A stretch of DNA of 64,000 nt from Krasilnikoviella flava (GTDB lineage: Bacteria > Actinomycetota > Actinomycetes > Actinomycetales > Cellulomonadaceae): assembly GCF_900167525.1 (NCBI RefSeq), contig NZ_FUZQ01000007.1:1-64000 (forward strand), read 5' to 3'. The notes below the pieces were generated by a model. The model made no database searches, was not told the origin of the DNA, and was given only the letters and a program-made list of their open reading frames with translations. Made by a program: the position numbers and the translations under genes. This document shows, in pieces, positions 44,074-53,269 of the stretch (the first letter of the stretch is position 1; each line of letters begins with the position of its first letter).

Positions 44074-44412
44074 GTGACCGACGCTGCGCCTCGCACCGCA
44101 CCCCTGCCCATCCGCATGCTGCACGACCGCCTGCTGGTGGAGCCCGAGGTGGACTCGTCGGAGCGGCAGTCGACGGCGGGCCTCGTGATCCCGGCCACCG
44201 CCGCCGGGGCCAAGCGGCTCGCGTGGGCCCAGGTGGTGGCGAAGGGCGAGCACGTGCGCCAGGTCGCCGTGGGCGACCGCGTGCTCTACGACCCGGAGGA
44301 CCGGGCCGAGGTGGACCTCGGCGGCACCGACTACGTGCTCCTGCGCGAGCGCGACGTGCACGGTGTCACCGAGACCGAGGACGAGGGCGGCGCGACCGGC
44401 CTGTACCTCTGA
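44074..44412 (+). CDS. GroES-like co-chaperonin homologue
   Basis: 112 residues. GroES fold blocks are IRMLHDRLLVEPEVDSSERQ, STAGLVIPATA and VGDRVLYDPEDRAEVDLGG, and the protein ends in GLYL. It differs from the canonical GroES in the mobile loop region and lacks an adjacent groEL, as in a known second actinobacterial group. Whether it caps a chaperonin is unknown. TAGCGT is 6 nt before the GTG. Divergent from bcp. Confidence 0.85.
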   Translation: MTDAAPRTAPLPIRMLHDRLLVEPEVDSSERQSTAGLVIPATAAGAKRLAWAQVVAKGEHVRQVAVGDRVLYDPEDRAEVDLGGTDYVLLRERDVHGVTETEDEGGATGLYL

Positions 44413-44443
44413 CGGCCCGGCCCGGCGTCGCTACGGTGGGCCC

Positions 44444-45637
44444 ATGATGGGCGATCCCCTGGACCTGCTCGCGCTCGAGGACGAGCTGAGCGCCGCGGAG
44501 CGCGAGACCCGTGACCGGGTACGCGCGCTCGTCGACGAGCACGTGCGGCCGCACGTCGCGCGCTGGTTCGCGGACGGCGTCTTCCCGCTCGACCTGGTGC
44601 CGCACCTCGCGGAGGCGGGCCTGCTCGGCATGCACCTGCACGGGCACGGCTGCGCGGGTCGCTCGGCCGTCGAGTACGGGCTCGCGATGGCCGAGCTCGA
44701 GGCGGGCGACTCCGGGATCCGGACGTTCGTCTCCGTGCAGGGATCGCTGGCGATGTCGGCGATCGCGAAGCACGGCTCGACCGTCCAGCAGGAGCGCTGG
44801 CTGCCCGCCATGGCGACGGGCGACGCCATCGGCTGCTTCGCCCTCACCGAGCCCGCCGCGGGCTCCGACCCGGCGTCGATGACGACCACGGCGACCCGCG
44901 TGGGCGACGAGTGGGTGCTGTCGGGGCGCAAGCGCTGGATCGGGCTGGCGTCGGTGGCCGACGTCGCGGTGGTGTGGGCGCGCGCGTCGGACCCGGCGGA
45001 CGAGACGGCGGCCGGCGCAGGCCGTGTGCGCGGCTTCCTCGTCCCGACGTCGACCCCGGGATTCGTCGCCACTCCCATCGAGCCCAAGCTGTCGCTGCGG
45101 GCGTCCCTGCAGTGCGACGTCGTGCTCGACGACGTGCGGCTCCCGGCGGACGCGATCCTGCCGCACCACCCTGGCCTGGCCGGTCCGTTCGCCTGCCTGG
45201 CGGAGGCCCGCTACGGGATCGCGTGGGGCGCTGCGGGCGCGGCGCGCGACTGCCTGGACGTGGCGCTGCGGCACGCGGGGGAGCGGGTCCAGTTCGGGCG
45301 CCCGCTCGCCGCGTTCCAGCTCACCCAGGCGAAGCTCGTGGACATGGCCCTGGAGGTCTCCGCCGCGCAGCTCCTGGCACTGCGGATCGGGCGGCTCAAG
45401 GATGCCGGGCGGCTCGAGCCGCACCAGGTCTCGGCTGCCAAGCTCGCGAACGTCCGGTCCGCGATCGACGTCGCCCGGACCGCCCGTACCGTCCTCGGCG
45501 GCGACGGCATCACCCTGGAGCACTCCCCGATGCGGCACGCCGCGAACCTCGAGTCGGTCCGCACGTACGAGGGCACCGACGAGGTGCACACCCTGATCCT
45601 GGGGCGTCACCTGACGGGCCACCAGGCGTTCCGCTGA
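44444..45637 (+). CDS. Acyl-CoA dehydrogenase (glutaryl-CoA dehydrogenase-like)
   Basis: 397 residues. The N-terminal helical domain (FPLDLVPHLAEAGLLG) precedes the FAD-contact CFALTEPAAGSDPASM. The C-terminal helical domain contains the catalytic Glu in RTYEGTDEVHTLILGR, a position shared by glutaryl-CoA and short-chain dehydrogenases. The substrate is not certain; no other beta-oxidation gene is near. A second ATG lies directly after the first. TACGGT is 6 nt before the start. Confidence 0.9.
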   Translation: MMGDPLDLLALEDELSAAERETRDRVRALVDEHVRPHVARWFADGVFPLDLVPHLAEAGLLGMHLHGHGCAGRSAVEYGLAMAELEAGDSGIRTFVSVQGSLAMSAIAKHGSTVQQERWLPAMATGDAIGCFALTEPAAGSDPASMTTTATRVGDEWVLSGRKRWIGLASVADVAVVWARASDPADETAAGAGRVRGFLVPTSTPGFVATPIEPKLSLRASLQCDVVLDDVRLPADAILPHHPGLAGPFACLAEARYGIAWGAAGAARDCLDVALRHAGERVQFGRPLAAFQLTQAKLVDMALEVSAAQLLALRIGRLKDAGRLEPHQVSAAKLANVRSAIDVARTARTVLGGDGITLEHSPMRHAANLESVRTYEGTDEVHTLILGRHLTGHQAFR

Positions 45638-45741
45638 GGGCGCCCGCCGCTGGCCGGACGGCTGTCGTGCAGGTCACAGCGCCGACCGGCCGGAACGGTT
45701 TCCCGGCAGCCCTGGACGGCTGGTAATGTTTCTCACCGCCA

Positions 45742-45814
<73 letters not shown>

Positions 45815-45820
45815 CCAGCA

Positions 45821-45847
45821 CGAGGTCCCCGTTCCGCGGGGGCCTCG
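45821..45847 (+). terminator. Hairpin between the two tRNA-Lys genes
   Basis: CGAGGTCCCCG pairs with CGGGGGCCTCG (one G-T pair) 3 bases after the encoded CCA. Confidence 0.6.
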
Positions 45848-45904
45848 TCGCGTGAGTGCATCGCGACCAGGCCCTTTCCGGGCCGGCTGCCGCCCTCTGG
45901 CCAC

Positions 45905-45977
<73 letters not shown>

Positions 45978-45982
45978 CCAGC

Positions 45983-46014
45983 AAGCCCCGTCCGGCACCG
46001 CCGGGCGGGGCTTT
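45983..46014 (+). terminator. Terminator hairpin after tRNA-Lys copy 2
   Basis: AAGCCCCG-CCGG pairs with CCGG-CGGGGCTT and ends in a short T run (CTTTCTCG). Confidence 0.75.
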
Positions 46015-46191
46015 CTCGTGCTGTCCCGTCGCCCGGACCCCGCGTCCAGTGGTCGTCCAGTGTTCTCCCCGTCGCCCCCGGCACGCACCGGGGAGTTCAC
46101 CCGCCGCCGGAACGCTGTCGTCCCGGGTGAGCCCGGGCTGCCTGGCGGGAGCGCCCTTCCCTTCATCGACGACAGGAAGGACGGCACGCTG

Positions 46192-49100
46192 ATGCGGCCG
46201 AAACCCTCTGGACGCCTGCGCGCGTCCTCCCTCGCCGCCTGCGTGGTGGCGGCGTCGCTGGCGCTCCCCGCCGCCGGCGTCGCACCCGCCGCCGCGGCAC
46301 CGACGGACCCGGACCCCGACCCGGCCGCGACGGTCGCCGCCGACGACCGGTTCCCCGGGTTCCCGGGCTGGACGGAGGGCACCGCGGCCTCGACGCACGG
46401 GAAGAAGCCCGGCAAGCCCACCGGACCCACCAAGCCCGGCACGGCGCCCACGCTGACCCCGAAGGACGGCACCCACCTCGAGGGCGCGGTGCGGTTCGCG
46501 GCGGGTCCGTCCACCGCGGGCGACCCGGTCGGCCGCATCACGGTGGACGGCGCGGACCTGCCCGGCCTCGAGTCGACGACGGGCACGTCCGCGCTGGCGT
46601 TCGACGTCGGCAGCAACTCGGCCGATGCCGCGTTCGGCAACTACCTCGTGGTCAACGGGCATCGCGTCGAGCAGGAGCGCACCTGGGTGTCGGAGCGCGT
46701 CTCGGTCCCCGTGCCGAACGCGTGGCTGGTCCAGGGCACGAACACGGTCGAGATCCACGCGGGCGGCCTCGACTCGTCGTGCGGCGTCAACTTCGACGAC
46801 TTCGTGGTCTCCGAGGTGCAGCTCGAGCTGCTCGGCGAGACCGCGGGCGACACGGGGAACTCCTTCGGGTACTCGATGGGCGACGGCTCCTGCGGCAGCA
46901 ACACCTCCTATGTCAAGGAGGCGACGGTGACGTTCGAGGTCGAGAACGCGCCGGGCGCCACCACGGGGCTCGCCGCCGACGTCGACACGACGACGCTCGC
47001 GAACGGCTCCCACCGGGTCGTCGCCACCACGCGGTCGGGCGCCACGGCCACGCACACCGTGCGCGTGAACAACGCCCCGGTCGGCGCGCCCGCGCTCTCG
47101 CCGGAGGACGGCACGCTCACGCGGGGCGTGCAGACCGTCACGGCGTCCGCGCCGGCCGACGGCGACGGCGGCACCGCCTCGCTGACCGTCGACGGCGAGC
47201 CCGCCGCCGGGCCCGCGACGCTCGGCGACGGGGTGTCGGTGTTCGCGTTCGACGTCGGCACGAACGCGGTCGAGACGCGCCACCAGAACCACCTGCTCGT
47301 CAACGGCACCCGGCTCGACCTGCGCGGCGAAGGCGGCCGCGACCTCGTGTCCGAGCGGGCCCAGGTGGGCGTCCCGAACCGCCTCCTGCGCCCCGGCGCG
47401 AACACGATCGCGCTGGTCGCCGGGGACGTCTCGTCCTCGTGCGGCGCGAACCTCGACGACTTCACGGCGTCGGACCTCGCGCTGAGCGTCGCCGACGGCA
47501 CCGTCACCCCGCCGGAGGACCTGCAGGCCTCCTACGCGATGGGCGACGGCAGCTGCGGCTCCAGCACCACTGCGGTGCCCCAGGTCGAGCTCACGTGGAC
47601 GGTCGACGCCCCCGCCGAGACCGCGTTCCCCGCGCTCGGGCACGGCGAGGCCACCGTCTCGTTCGTCGTCGGCTCCAACTCGCTCGACGGGTCCGCGCAG
47701 AACCTGCTGCGCGTCAACGGCGTCGAGCGACGCATCGACCAGACCGTCGTCGGCGGCCGCGGCGAGATCACGTTCCCGAACGAGTGGCTCCTGCCCGGCT
47801 GGAACGAGGTCGACGTCGTCGCCGGCGCCTTCGAGAACGACTGCAACCTCGACGACTTCACGATCTCCGACGTCGTGCTGACGCCGGCGTCCGGCACGGC
47901 GCAGCAGCAGAACGCGGCGGCGTCCTACGCCCTCGGCGACGGCACCTGCGGCTCCAACCTCAACTCCTTCCGCCAGGTCGACCTGCACTTCCTCGTCGAC
48001 GCCCCGGCGCGCGGCCTGCGCGCCGACGTCGACACCGCCGACCTGGAGGACGGCGAGCACGAGCTGGCCGCGGCGTCCACCACGGGCGAGACCGCCACGC
48101 GCACGCTGGAGACGGACAACACGGCCCCGCGCGTCTCGTCGTCCACCCCCGCCGACGGCGCGGTGATCACCAGCGCCGTCCCGCTCGCGGTGGAGCTCAC
48201 CGACGCGCACGGCGTGGTCGGCGACGCGCAGGTGACGCTCGACGGCGAGGCCGTCGCGCTCGGCGACCCGGTCGGCCCGGGCCTGCCCGCCGGCGAGCAC
48301 ACTCTCGAGGTGGTGACCGCGGACTCCCTCGGCAACACCGCCACGCGCGAGATCGCCGTCACCAGCGCGGGCGTGCCCGACGTCCCGACCGACCTGTCCC
48401 CGGCCACCGGGACCACCGGCGCCCAGGCGCCGGTCACCCTCTCGGCCCGCGTCGCCGGCCCCGACAAGGGCAACGTCACTGCGACGTTCGCGCAGGCGGA
48501 CGTGCTGCTCCCCGGCGAGGTCCGGCAGGGCGCGGCCGACGCCGTCCCGACGGAGCTGAACCCTCGTGGGGCGACGAGGGCGCCGGCGAAGGGACTGGCC
48601 GCGGGCGACGGGAAGACGCTCGCCTCACCGCAGGCCGACGCCGTCGCCTACCAGCGCTTCGACGTGCGGGTGAAGACCCGCGAGGAGCACCCCGTGGTGC
48701 GCTGGAGCGGCACCGCCGACCCGGCGCGCGAGGTCGCTCTGCTGGCCTGGGACACCCGGGCGAAGGCATGGGACACGCTCGCGGCGTCGCGCGGCTCGGC
48801 GCAGGGCGACACCGTCCTCGTCGCGCCGGCCGGGCCCCAGCACCGCGACCGCGGCGTCGTGCACGTCATGGTGGCGGCCACCGACCCGTTCGCGGACGAC
48901 CTCGACGCGGGCGAGGAGGGCTTCGCCGACCCGGCGGACTACGACTTCTCCATCGCGCACCTGACCGACACCCAGTACCTGTCCGAGGGCGCGGTCGAGC
49001 AGGAGACGGCCGAGGAGCGGGAGATCTGGGAGTCCGCGTACGCCGGCGTGACCGACTGGATCGCCGCGAACGCCGACGAGCGCAAGATCGCGTTCGTGTC

Positions 49101-50178
49101 GCACACCGGCGACCTCATCGAGAACAACATCCGCGAGCCGCAGGACGATGCCATGCGGGCGCAGGTGACCGGTGAGTTCGAGGTCTCGTCCCGGCACCAG
49201 GCGACCATCGACGGCATCCCGAACTCCGCGGTCGCCGGCAACCACGACAACTGGTCCGGGGCGGCGGGCGGTGCCGACATGTACAACCGGTACTTCGGCC
49301 CCGACCGGTACGAGGCCGCGGCCGAGTCCTGGGAGAACGCCGAGTACGGCTCCTGGCGCGAGGGCGACAGCTCCAACCACTACGTGCTGTTTTCCGCTGG
49401 CGGGCTGGACTTCGTCGCCGTGGGCATGGGTTACGGCGTCACCCGCGAGGAGGCCGAGTGGGCCGACGGGATCTTCGAGCGGTACTCCGACCGCAACGGC
49501 ATCCTCATGACCCACGCGTACCTCGCCGCCAGCACGCAGAAGGACGGCCGGGACGCGGGCTTCGCCACCCCGGACGGCTCCCCGCTGTACAAGTACGTCG
49601 TCGAGCCGAACGACAACGTGTTCCTCGTGCTCGCCGGTCACGTGCACGGCGTCACGACCAACGTGAAGCCGAAGGTGGGGCAGATCGCCGACGGAGTCGT
49701 GGAGCTCCTCGCGGACTACCAGGCGTTCACGGTGCCCGCCGGTCGGGTGGGCCTCGGCACGATCGGCGGCTACGACCCGGCCGAGCGGCTGCGGTTCGGG
49801 GCGTCGTACTTCCGGATGCTGCAGTTCGACGTCGACCGGGCGGAGATGAGCGTGGACACCTACTCGCCGCTCCTCGACGACTTCGGGGCCGACGAGTGGG
49901 ACCCGGACGCCCGGTACGACTCGACCGCCGACAACATGGTGCTCCCGGTGGACCTCACCACCCGCACCACGTCGCTGGTCACGGACTCGCTGGCCGTCTA
50001 CGCGCCCACGCGCGTGATCGGGACGAGGACCGTGGCGTCCGGCGAGGTCGCGTCCGTGCGGTGGGACCGCCTGGAGCGGGACACGCAGTACGCGTGGGTC
50101 GTCACGGCGACCACGCGCGGCGGCGGCGTCACCGCCGCGGAGCCGGCGCTCCTCACCACCGCGGGCGGCAAGCGGTGA
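46192..50178 (+). CDS. Large secreted metallophosphoesterase with three internal repeats
   Basis: 1328 residues. A signal peptide (SSLAACVVAASLALPAAGVA) is followed by a Pro/Lys/Gly linker. Three repeat units at about residues 125-245, 340-465 and 480-600 each carry a F-DVGxN (or VVGSN) strand, NxLxVNGxR, P-N-WLxPGxN and a closing SYxxGDGxCGSN. Bacterial Ig-like modules follow, then a calcineurin-type phosphoesterase at about 915-1180: IAHLTDTQYL, HTGDLIEN, AGNHDNW and AGHVHG supply the metal ligands. The protein likely acts outside the cell on phosphate esters. The ATG at 46192 has an AGGAAGG site. Its stop overlaps the next gene (GTGA). Confidence 0.87.
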   Translation: MRPKPSGRLRASSLAACVVAASLALPAAGVAPAAAAPTDPDPDPAATVAADDRFPGFPGWTEGTAASTHGKKPGKPTGPTKPGTAPTLTPKDGTHLEGAVRFAAGPSTAGDPVGRITVDGADLPGLESTTGTSALAFDVGSNSADAAFGNYLVVNGHRVEQERTWVSERVSVPVPNAWLVQGTNTVEIHAGGLDSSCGVNFDDFVVSEVQLELLGETAGDTGNSFGYSMGDGSCGSNTSYVKEATVTFEVENAPGATTGLAADVDTTTLANGSHRVVATTRSGATATHTVRVNNAPVGAPALSPEDGTLTRGVQTVTASAPADGDGGTASLTVDGEPAAGPATLGDGVSVFAFDVGTNAVETRHQNHLLVNGTRLDLRGEGGRDLVSERAQVGVPNRLLRPGANTIALVAGDVSSSCGANLDDFTASDLALSVADGTVTPPEDLQASYAMGDGSCGSSTTAVPQVELTWTVDAPAETAFPALGHGEATVSFVVGSNSLDGSAQNLLRVNGVERRIDQTVVGGRGEITFPNEWLLPGWNEVDVVAGAFENDCNLDDFTISDVVLTPASGTAQQQNAAASYALGDGTCGSNLNSFRQVDLHFLVDAPARGLRADVDTADLEDGEHELAAASTTGETATRTLETDNTAPRVSSSTPADGAVITSAVPLAVELTDAHGVVGDAQVTLDGEAVALGDPVGPGLPAGEHTLEVVTADSLGNTATREIAVTSAGVPDVPTDLSPATGTTGAQAPVTLSARVAGPDKGNVTATFAQADVLLPGEVRQGAADAVPTELNPRGATRAPAKGLAAGDGKTLASPQADAVAYQRFDVRVKTREEHPVVRWSGTADPAREVALLAWDTRAKAWDTLAASRGSAQGDTVLVAPAGPQHRDRGVVHVMVAATDPFADDLDAGEEGFADPADYDFSIAHLTDTQYLSEGAVEQETAEEREIWESAYAGVTDWIAANADERKIAFVSHTGDLIENNIREPQDDAMRAQVTGEFEVSSRHQATIDGIPNSAVAGNHDNWSGAAGGADMYNRYFGPDRYEAAAESWENAEYGSWREGDSSNHYVLFSAGGLDFVAVGMGYGVTREEAEWADGIFERYSDRNGILMTHAYLAASTQKDGRDAGFATPDGSPLYKYVVEPNDNVFLVLAGHVHGVTTNVKPKVGQIADGVVELLADYQAFTVPAGRVGLGTIGGYDPAERLRFGASYFRMLQFDVDRAEMSVDTYSPLLDDFGADEWDPDARYDSTADNMVLPVDLTTRTTSLVTDSLAVYAPTRVIGTRTVASGEVASVRWDRLERDTQYAWVVTATTRGGGVTAAEPALLTTAGGKR

Positions 50179-51407
50179 CCTTCCCCACCCCCGCCAGGGC
50201 GGCGTCGCGTCGCGGCGCCGTCCTGGCGGCCCTCGCCGTCGCCGGGGCGGCCACCGTGCTGCCGGCCGGCCCCGCCGTCGCGCACGACGCCACGACCGAC
50301 GCGTACGCGCAGGTAGCGGCCGCCGTCGGCGCGGACGTCCACGTCGAGCTCGACCTCGAGTACGACCTGCTCATGAAGTCCGCCTGGCTCACGGCCGAGG
50401 CCTACGACGCGCAGGGCCAGGCCGCCCAGGAGGCGCAGCTCGCGGCGCACGCCGAGGAGGTGGCGACGTACGTCACCGAGCGGTTCCAGGTGGCGGCCGG
50501 CGAGGACCTCTGCGACCCGGCGCTCGCGGCCGACCCGACCGTCGGCGACCGCGGCGGGAAGGCCTACGCGACGGTGGTGCTCGACTACTCCTGTCCGACC
50601 GGCGAGGAGACGCACACGCTGTTCAGCGCGCTCTTCCCCGACACCGAGTCGTTCGTGCACTCCACCGAGACGATGGTCGCCTACGAGCTCGACGACGAGG
50701 AGGGGTCGGCGGTGCTCACGCCGTCCGAGCCGACCGTGACCACGGGCGAGCACCGGACGCTGCACCGCCTGGGCGCGTTCTTCGTGCTCGGGGCGGAGCA
50801 TCTGCTGCTGGGCCCCGACCACCTCCTCTTCCTGCTGGCGCTCATCGTCGGGTCGCGCCGGCTGCGGGACGTCGTGCTGGTGGCGACCGCGTTCACCGTG
50901 GCGCACTCCGTGACCTTCCTGCTCGCGGCGACGGGCGCCGTGAACGCGCCCGGCGCCGTCGTGGAGCCGGTCATCGCGATATCGATCGCGGCCGTCGCAG
51001 CCTGGCACCTCTGGGCCGTGCGCCCCGGGGCGCCGCCGCGCCTGCTGACGGGGCTCGACGGCGGGCCCGGGGGCACCGTCGAGCCGCGGCGCCGGCGCGA
51101 CCTGGCGCGCGCGGACGTCATCCGGCTCGCCGTCGTGTTCGCCTTCGGCCTGGTGCACGGGCTCGGGTTCGCCGGCGCGCTGGGGCTCGACGAGCCCTGG
51201 TCGTGGGGCCTGCTCGGGTCGCTGCTCGTGTTCAACGTGGGCATCGAGGCGGTGCAGCTCTGCATCGTCGCGATCGTGTTCCCCCTCCTGGTGCTGCTGC
51301 GCCGCCGCTCCCCGCGCGTGGCGCGGTGGGTGACCGCCGTCGTGGCGGCCGGCGTCGCCCTGGTGGGAGTCTTCTGGTTCGTGCAGCGGGTGCTCGGTCT
51401 GGGCTGA
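50175..51407 (+). CDS. HupE/UreJ-like secreted-domain membrane protein
   Basis: 410 residues. A signal peptide (AVLAALAVAGAATVLPAGPAVA) leads an extracellular domain (about 35-190) with Cys pairs. Six C-terminal helices carry the family histidines (GAEHLLLGPDHLLFLLAL, AFTVAHSVTFLL, GLVHGLGFAGAL). HupE/UreJ proteins are linked to nickel or other metal uptake, but this long form occurs without hydrogenase or urease genes. Translational coupling to the phosphoesterase suggests a joint role, possibly in metal or phosphate acquisition; this is inference. Confidence 0.8.
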   Translation: MTFPTPARAASRRGAVLAALAVAGAATVLPAGPAVAHDATTDAYAQVAAAVGADVHVELDLEYDLLMKSAWLTAEAYDAQGQAAQEAQLAAHAEEVATYVTERFQVAAGEDLCDPALAADPTVGDRGGKAYATVVLDYSCPTGEETHTLFSALFPDTESFVHSTETMVAYELDDEEGSAVLTPSEPTVTTGEHRTLHRLGAFFVLGAEHLLLGPDHLLFLLALIVGSRRLRDVVLVATAFTVAHSVTFLLAATGAVNAPGAVVEPVIAISIAAVAAWHLWAVRPGAPPRLLTGLDGGPGGTVEPRRRRDLARADVIRLAVVFAFGLVHGLGFAGALGLDEPWSWGLLGSLLVFNVGIEAVQLCIVAIVFPLLVLLRRRSPRVARWVTAVVAAGVALVGVFWFVQRVLGLG

Positions 51408-51468
51408 GCCCGCGGGGCATCACCGGCGCCGGCGCGCGCCGGGCCGCGACCCGGCGCAGGATGAGGCG

Positions 51469-51873
51469 ATGATCTCCACCGAGCTCGCGGCCCGGCTGCG
51501 CGACGCAGGGCTGGTCTGGCGACCGGCCGACGGCGACCGGTTCCGCATCGACGCGCCCGACCTCTCCGGGGACGTCTTCACCGTCAGCACCATGACGATC
51601 GAGGCCCACGACTACCCGACCGGCACCATTCTCGGCTTCAACGGCACCACCGAGTGGGCACTCGACTCGGTGGCCGTCGAGGACGCGCTGTGGCTGCCCC
51701 GCGAGGACCAGCTGCGCGACCTGCTGCGCACCACGTTCCGGGGCCTGACGCGTGCGGGGGAGCGGTACGAGGTCGAGGTGGAGCTGAGGGGCGAGCAGCG
51801 GACCTTCGCCGCCGACGACCCCGCAGAGGCGTACGGGGCGGCCCTGCTCGCCCTCGTCGGGCTGAGCACCTGA
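51469..51873 (+). CDS. Conserved hypothetical protein
   Basis: 134 residues, mixed alpha/beta. Conserved-looking blocks are FTVSTMTIEAHDYPTG, ILGFNGTTEWALDSV and EDALWLPREDQLRDLLRTTF. Similar short proteins in related actinobacteria have at times been labelled CpaE-like; nothing here supports an ATPase. No membrane segment or signal peptide. It sits alone between the HupE-like gene and trmB. Confidence 0.78.
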   Translation: MISTELAARLRDAGLVWRPADGDRFRIDAPDLSGDVFTVSTMTIEAHDYPTGTILGFNGTTEWALDSVAVEDALWLPREDQLRDLLRTTFRGLTRAGERYEVEVELRGEQRTFAADDPAEAYGAALLALVGLST

Positions 51874-51921
51874 CCGGGGGGCCGTGCCGGGGAGCGGGCG
51901 CCGCCCGTCTACCCTGGACCC

Positions 51922-52782
51922 GTGCCCGACCCCGTGACCTCCGAGCCTGCCGACGTACCCGCCGACGTGCCCGCCGACGTGCCCGCCGACGCGATCGTCG
52001 ACGCGATCGCCGCCGAGCCGACCGGTGCGGCCCACCCCCGGTACCGGCGCCAGCCGGTCAGCTTCGTCCGGCGCAGCGCGCGCCTCACCACGGCGCAGCG
52101 CAAGGCGTGGGACACCCGCCGCGACCGGTACCTCGTGGACGTGCCGCGCGACGTCACGGTGGCGTCGGTCGACCCCGCCTGGCGGCTCGACCCGGCGCAG
52201 GTCTTCGGCCGCACGGCCCCGCTGGTGGTGGAGATCGGGTCCGGCCAGGGCGAGGCGATCGTCGCGGCCGCCGCGGCGCACCCCGAGCGCGACCACCTGG
52301 CCGTCGAGGTGTACACCCCCGGCCTGGCGCAGACCATCGTGCGGGCCGGGCACGCCGGCGCCGACCCGGGGCGGGACGGCGGTGCGCCGGGGAACGAGCT
52401 CGGCAACCTGCGGCTCGTCGAGGCGGACGCCGCGGAGCTGCTGGCCACGGCGCTGCCGGAGGCGTCGGTCGACGAGCTGTGGGTCTTCTTCCCCGACCCG
52501 TGGCACAAGTCGCGCCACCAGAAGCGACGCCTCGTCACGCCGGCGTTCGCCGCTGTCGTCGCCCGCGCGCTGCGGCCCGGCGGCGTGTGGCGGCTCGCCA
52601 CGGACTGGTCGCACTACGCGGACCAGATGATCGAGGTGCTGGAGGCCAGCGACGACTTCCGCAACGCCCACGGTCCCGGGGTGCGCGCGCCCCGGTTCGA
52701 CGGCCGCGTGCTCACGAGCTTCGAGAGGAAGGGTTCCGCCGCCGGGCGGGCCGCGACCGACCTGGAGTACGTGCGCGGCTGA
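51922..52782 (+). CDS. trmB: tRNA (guanine-N7)-methyltransferase
   Basis: 286 residues. It methylates G46 of tRNAs using SAM. The SAM site is VVEIGSGQGEAIVAAA, the acidic residue LAVEVY, and the hallmark FFPDPWHKSRHQKRRL. The N-terminal 40 residues are an extension containing four ADVPADx repeats, encoded by a 12-bp tandem repeat (51945-51992). TACCCT lies 6 nt before the GTG. The mapping of start is supported by this hexamer. Confidence 0.93.
   Translation: MPDPVTSEPADVPADVPADVPADAIVDAIAAEPTGAAHPRYRRQPVSFVRRSARLTTAQRKAWDTRRDRYLVDVPRDVTVASVDPAWRLDPAQVFGRTAPLVVEIGSGQGEAIVAAAAAHPERDHLAVEVYTPGLAQTIVRAGHAGADPGRDGGAPGNELGNLRLVEADAAELLATALPEASVDELWVFFPDPWHKSRHQKRRLVTPAFAAVVARALRPGGVWRLATDWSHYADQMIEVLEASDDFRNAHGPGVRAPRFDGRVLTSFERKGSAAGRAATDLEYVRG
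51945..51992. repeat. 12-bp tandem repeat in trmB (about 4 copies of GCCGACGTNCCC)
   Basis: Units at 51951, 51963, 51975 with variants at the ends, coding for ADVP/ADAI. In a non-conserved N-terminal extension, so copy number could vary without loss of function. Confidence 0.7.
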
Positions 52783-52921
52783 GCCCGTGCGTGGCTGACC
52801 TGGGGACGCGCCTGGGTAGTGACTTGCGCCACACCGTCCGGCTCTAGCAGGGTGTGCCTCGCGAACGTTATCGACCGGGGCAGCGTGGCCTCGGCACCCC
52901 GCATGAGCCAACGGAGGCATC

Positions 52922-53269
52922 ATGACCGACCTGTCCAAGGAAGGGCCACCACCCGGCGAGACCGAGTACCAGAGGGTGCAGCGGTCGGACGAGTTCCAGG
53001 GGCTGCGGCGCGCGTTCCGGAACTTCGTGTTCCCGATGACGGCGCTGTTCCTCGCCTGGTACTTCGTCTACGTCCTGCTCGCCAACTACGCCCACGACTT
53101 CATGAGCATCCGGCTGGGCGACAGCAACATCACGGTGGGGCTGCTGTTCGGGCTCGGGCAGTTCGTCTCCACCTTCGCTATCACGATGCTCTACGCCCGC
53201 TGGGCGAACAAGAAGTTCGACGCGCGGGCCGACGCGCTGCGCCGTGAGATCGAGGAGGGCGACCTGTGA
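52922..53269 (+). CDS. DUF485 membrane protein (ActP partner)
   Basis: 115 residues, two helices (TALFLAWYFVYVLLANY, LLFGLGQFVSTFAITMLYA). Family signature FRNFVFPMTALFLAWY. DUF485 proteins (YjcH type) are encoded directly before sodium:acetate symporters and are thought to assist them. Here the symporter overlaps by GTGA. A GGAGGCATC site precedes the ATG. The 139 bases upstream hold the promoter, not clearly recognisable. Confidence 0.88.
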   Translation: MTDLSKEGPPPGETEYQRVQRSDEFQGLRRAFRNFVFPMTALFLAWYFVYVLLANYAHDFMSIRLGDSNITVGLLFGLGQFVSTFAITMLYARWANKKFDARADALRREIEEGDL

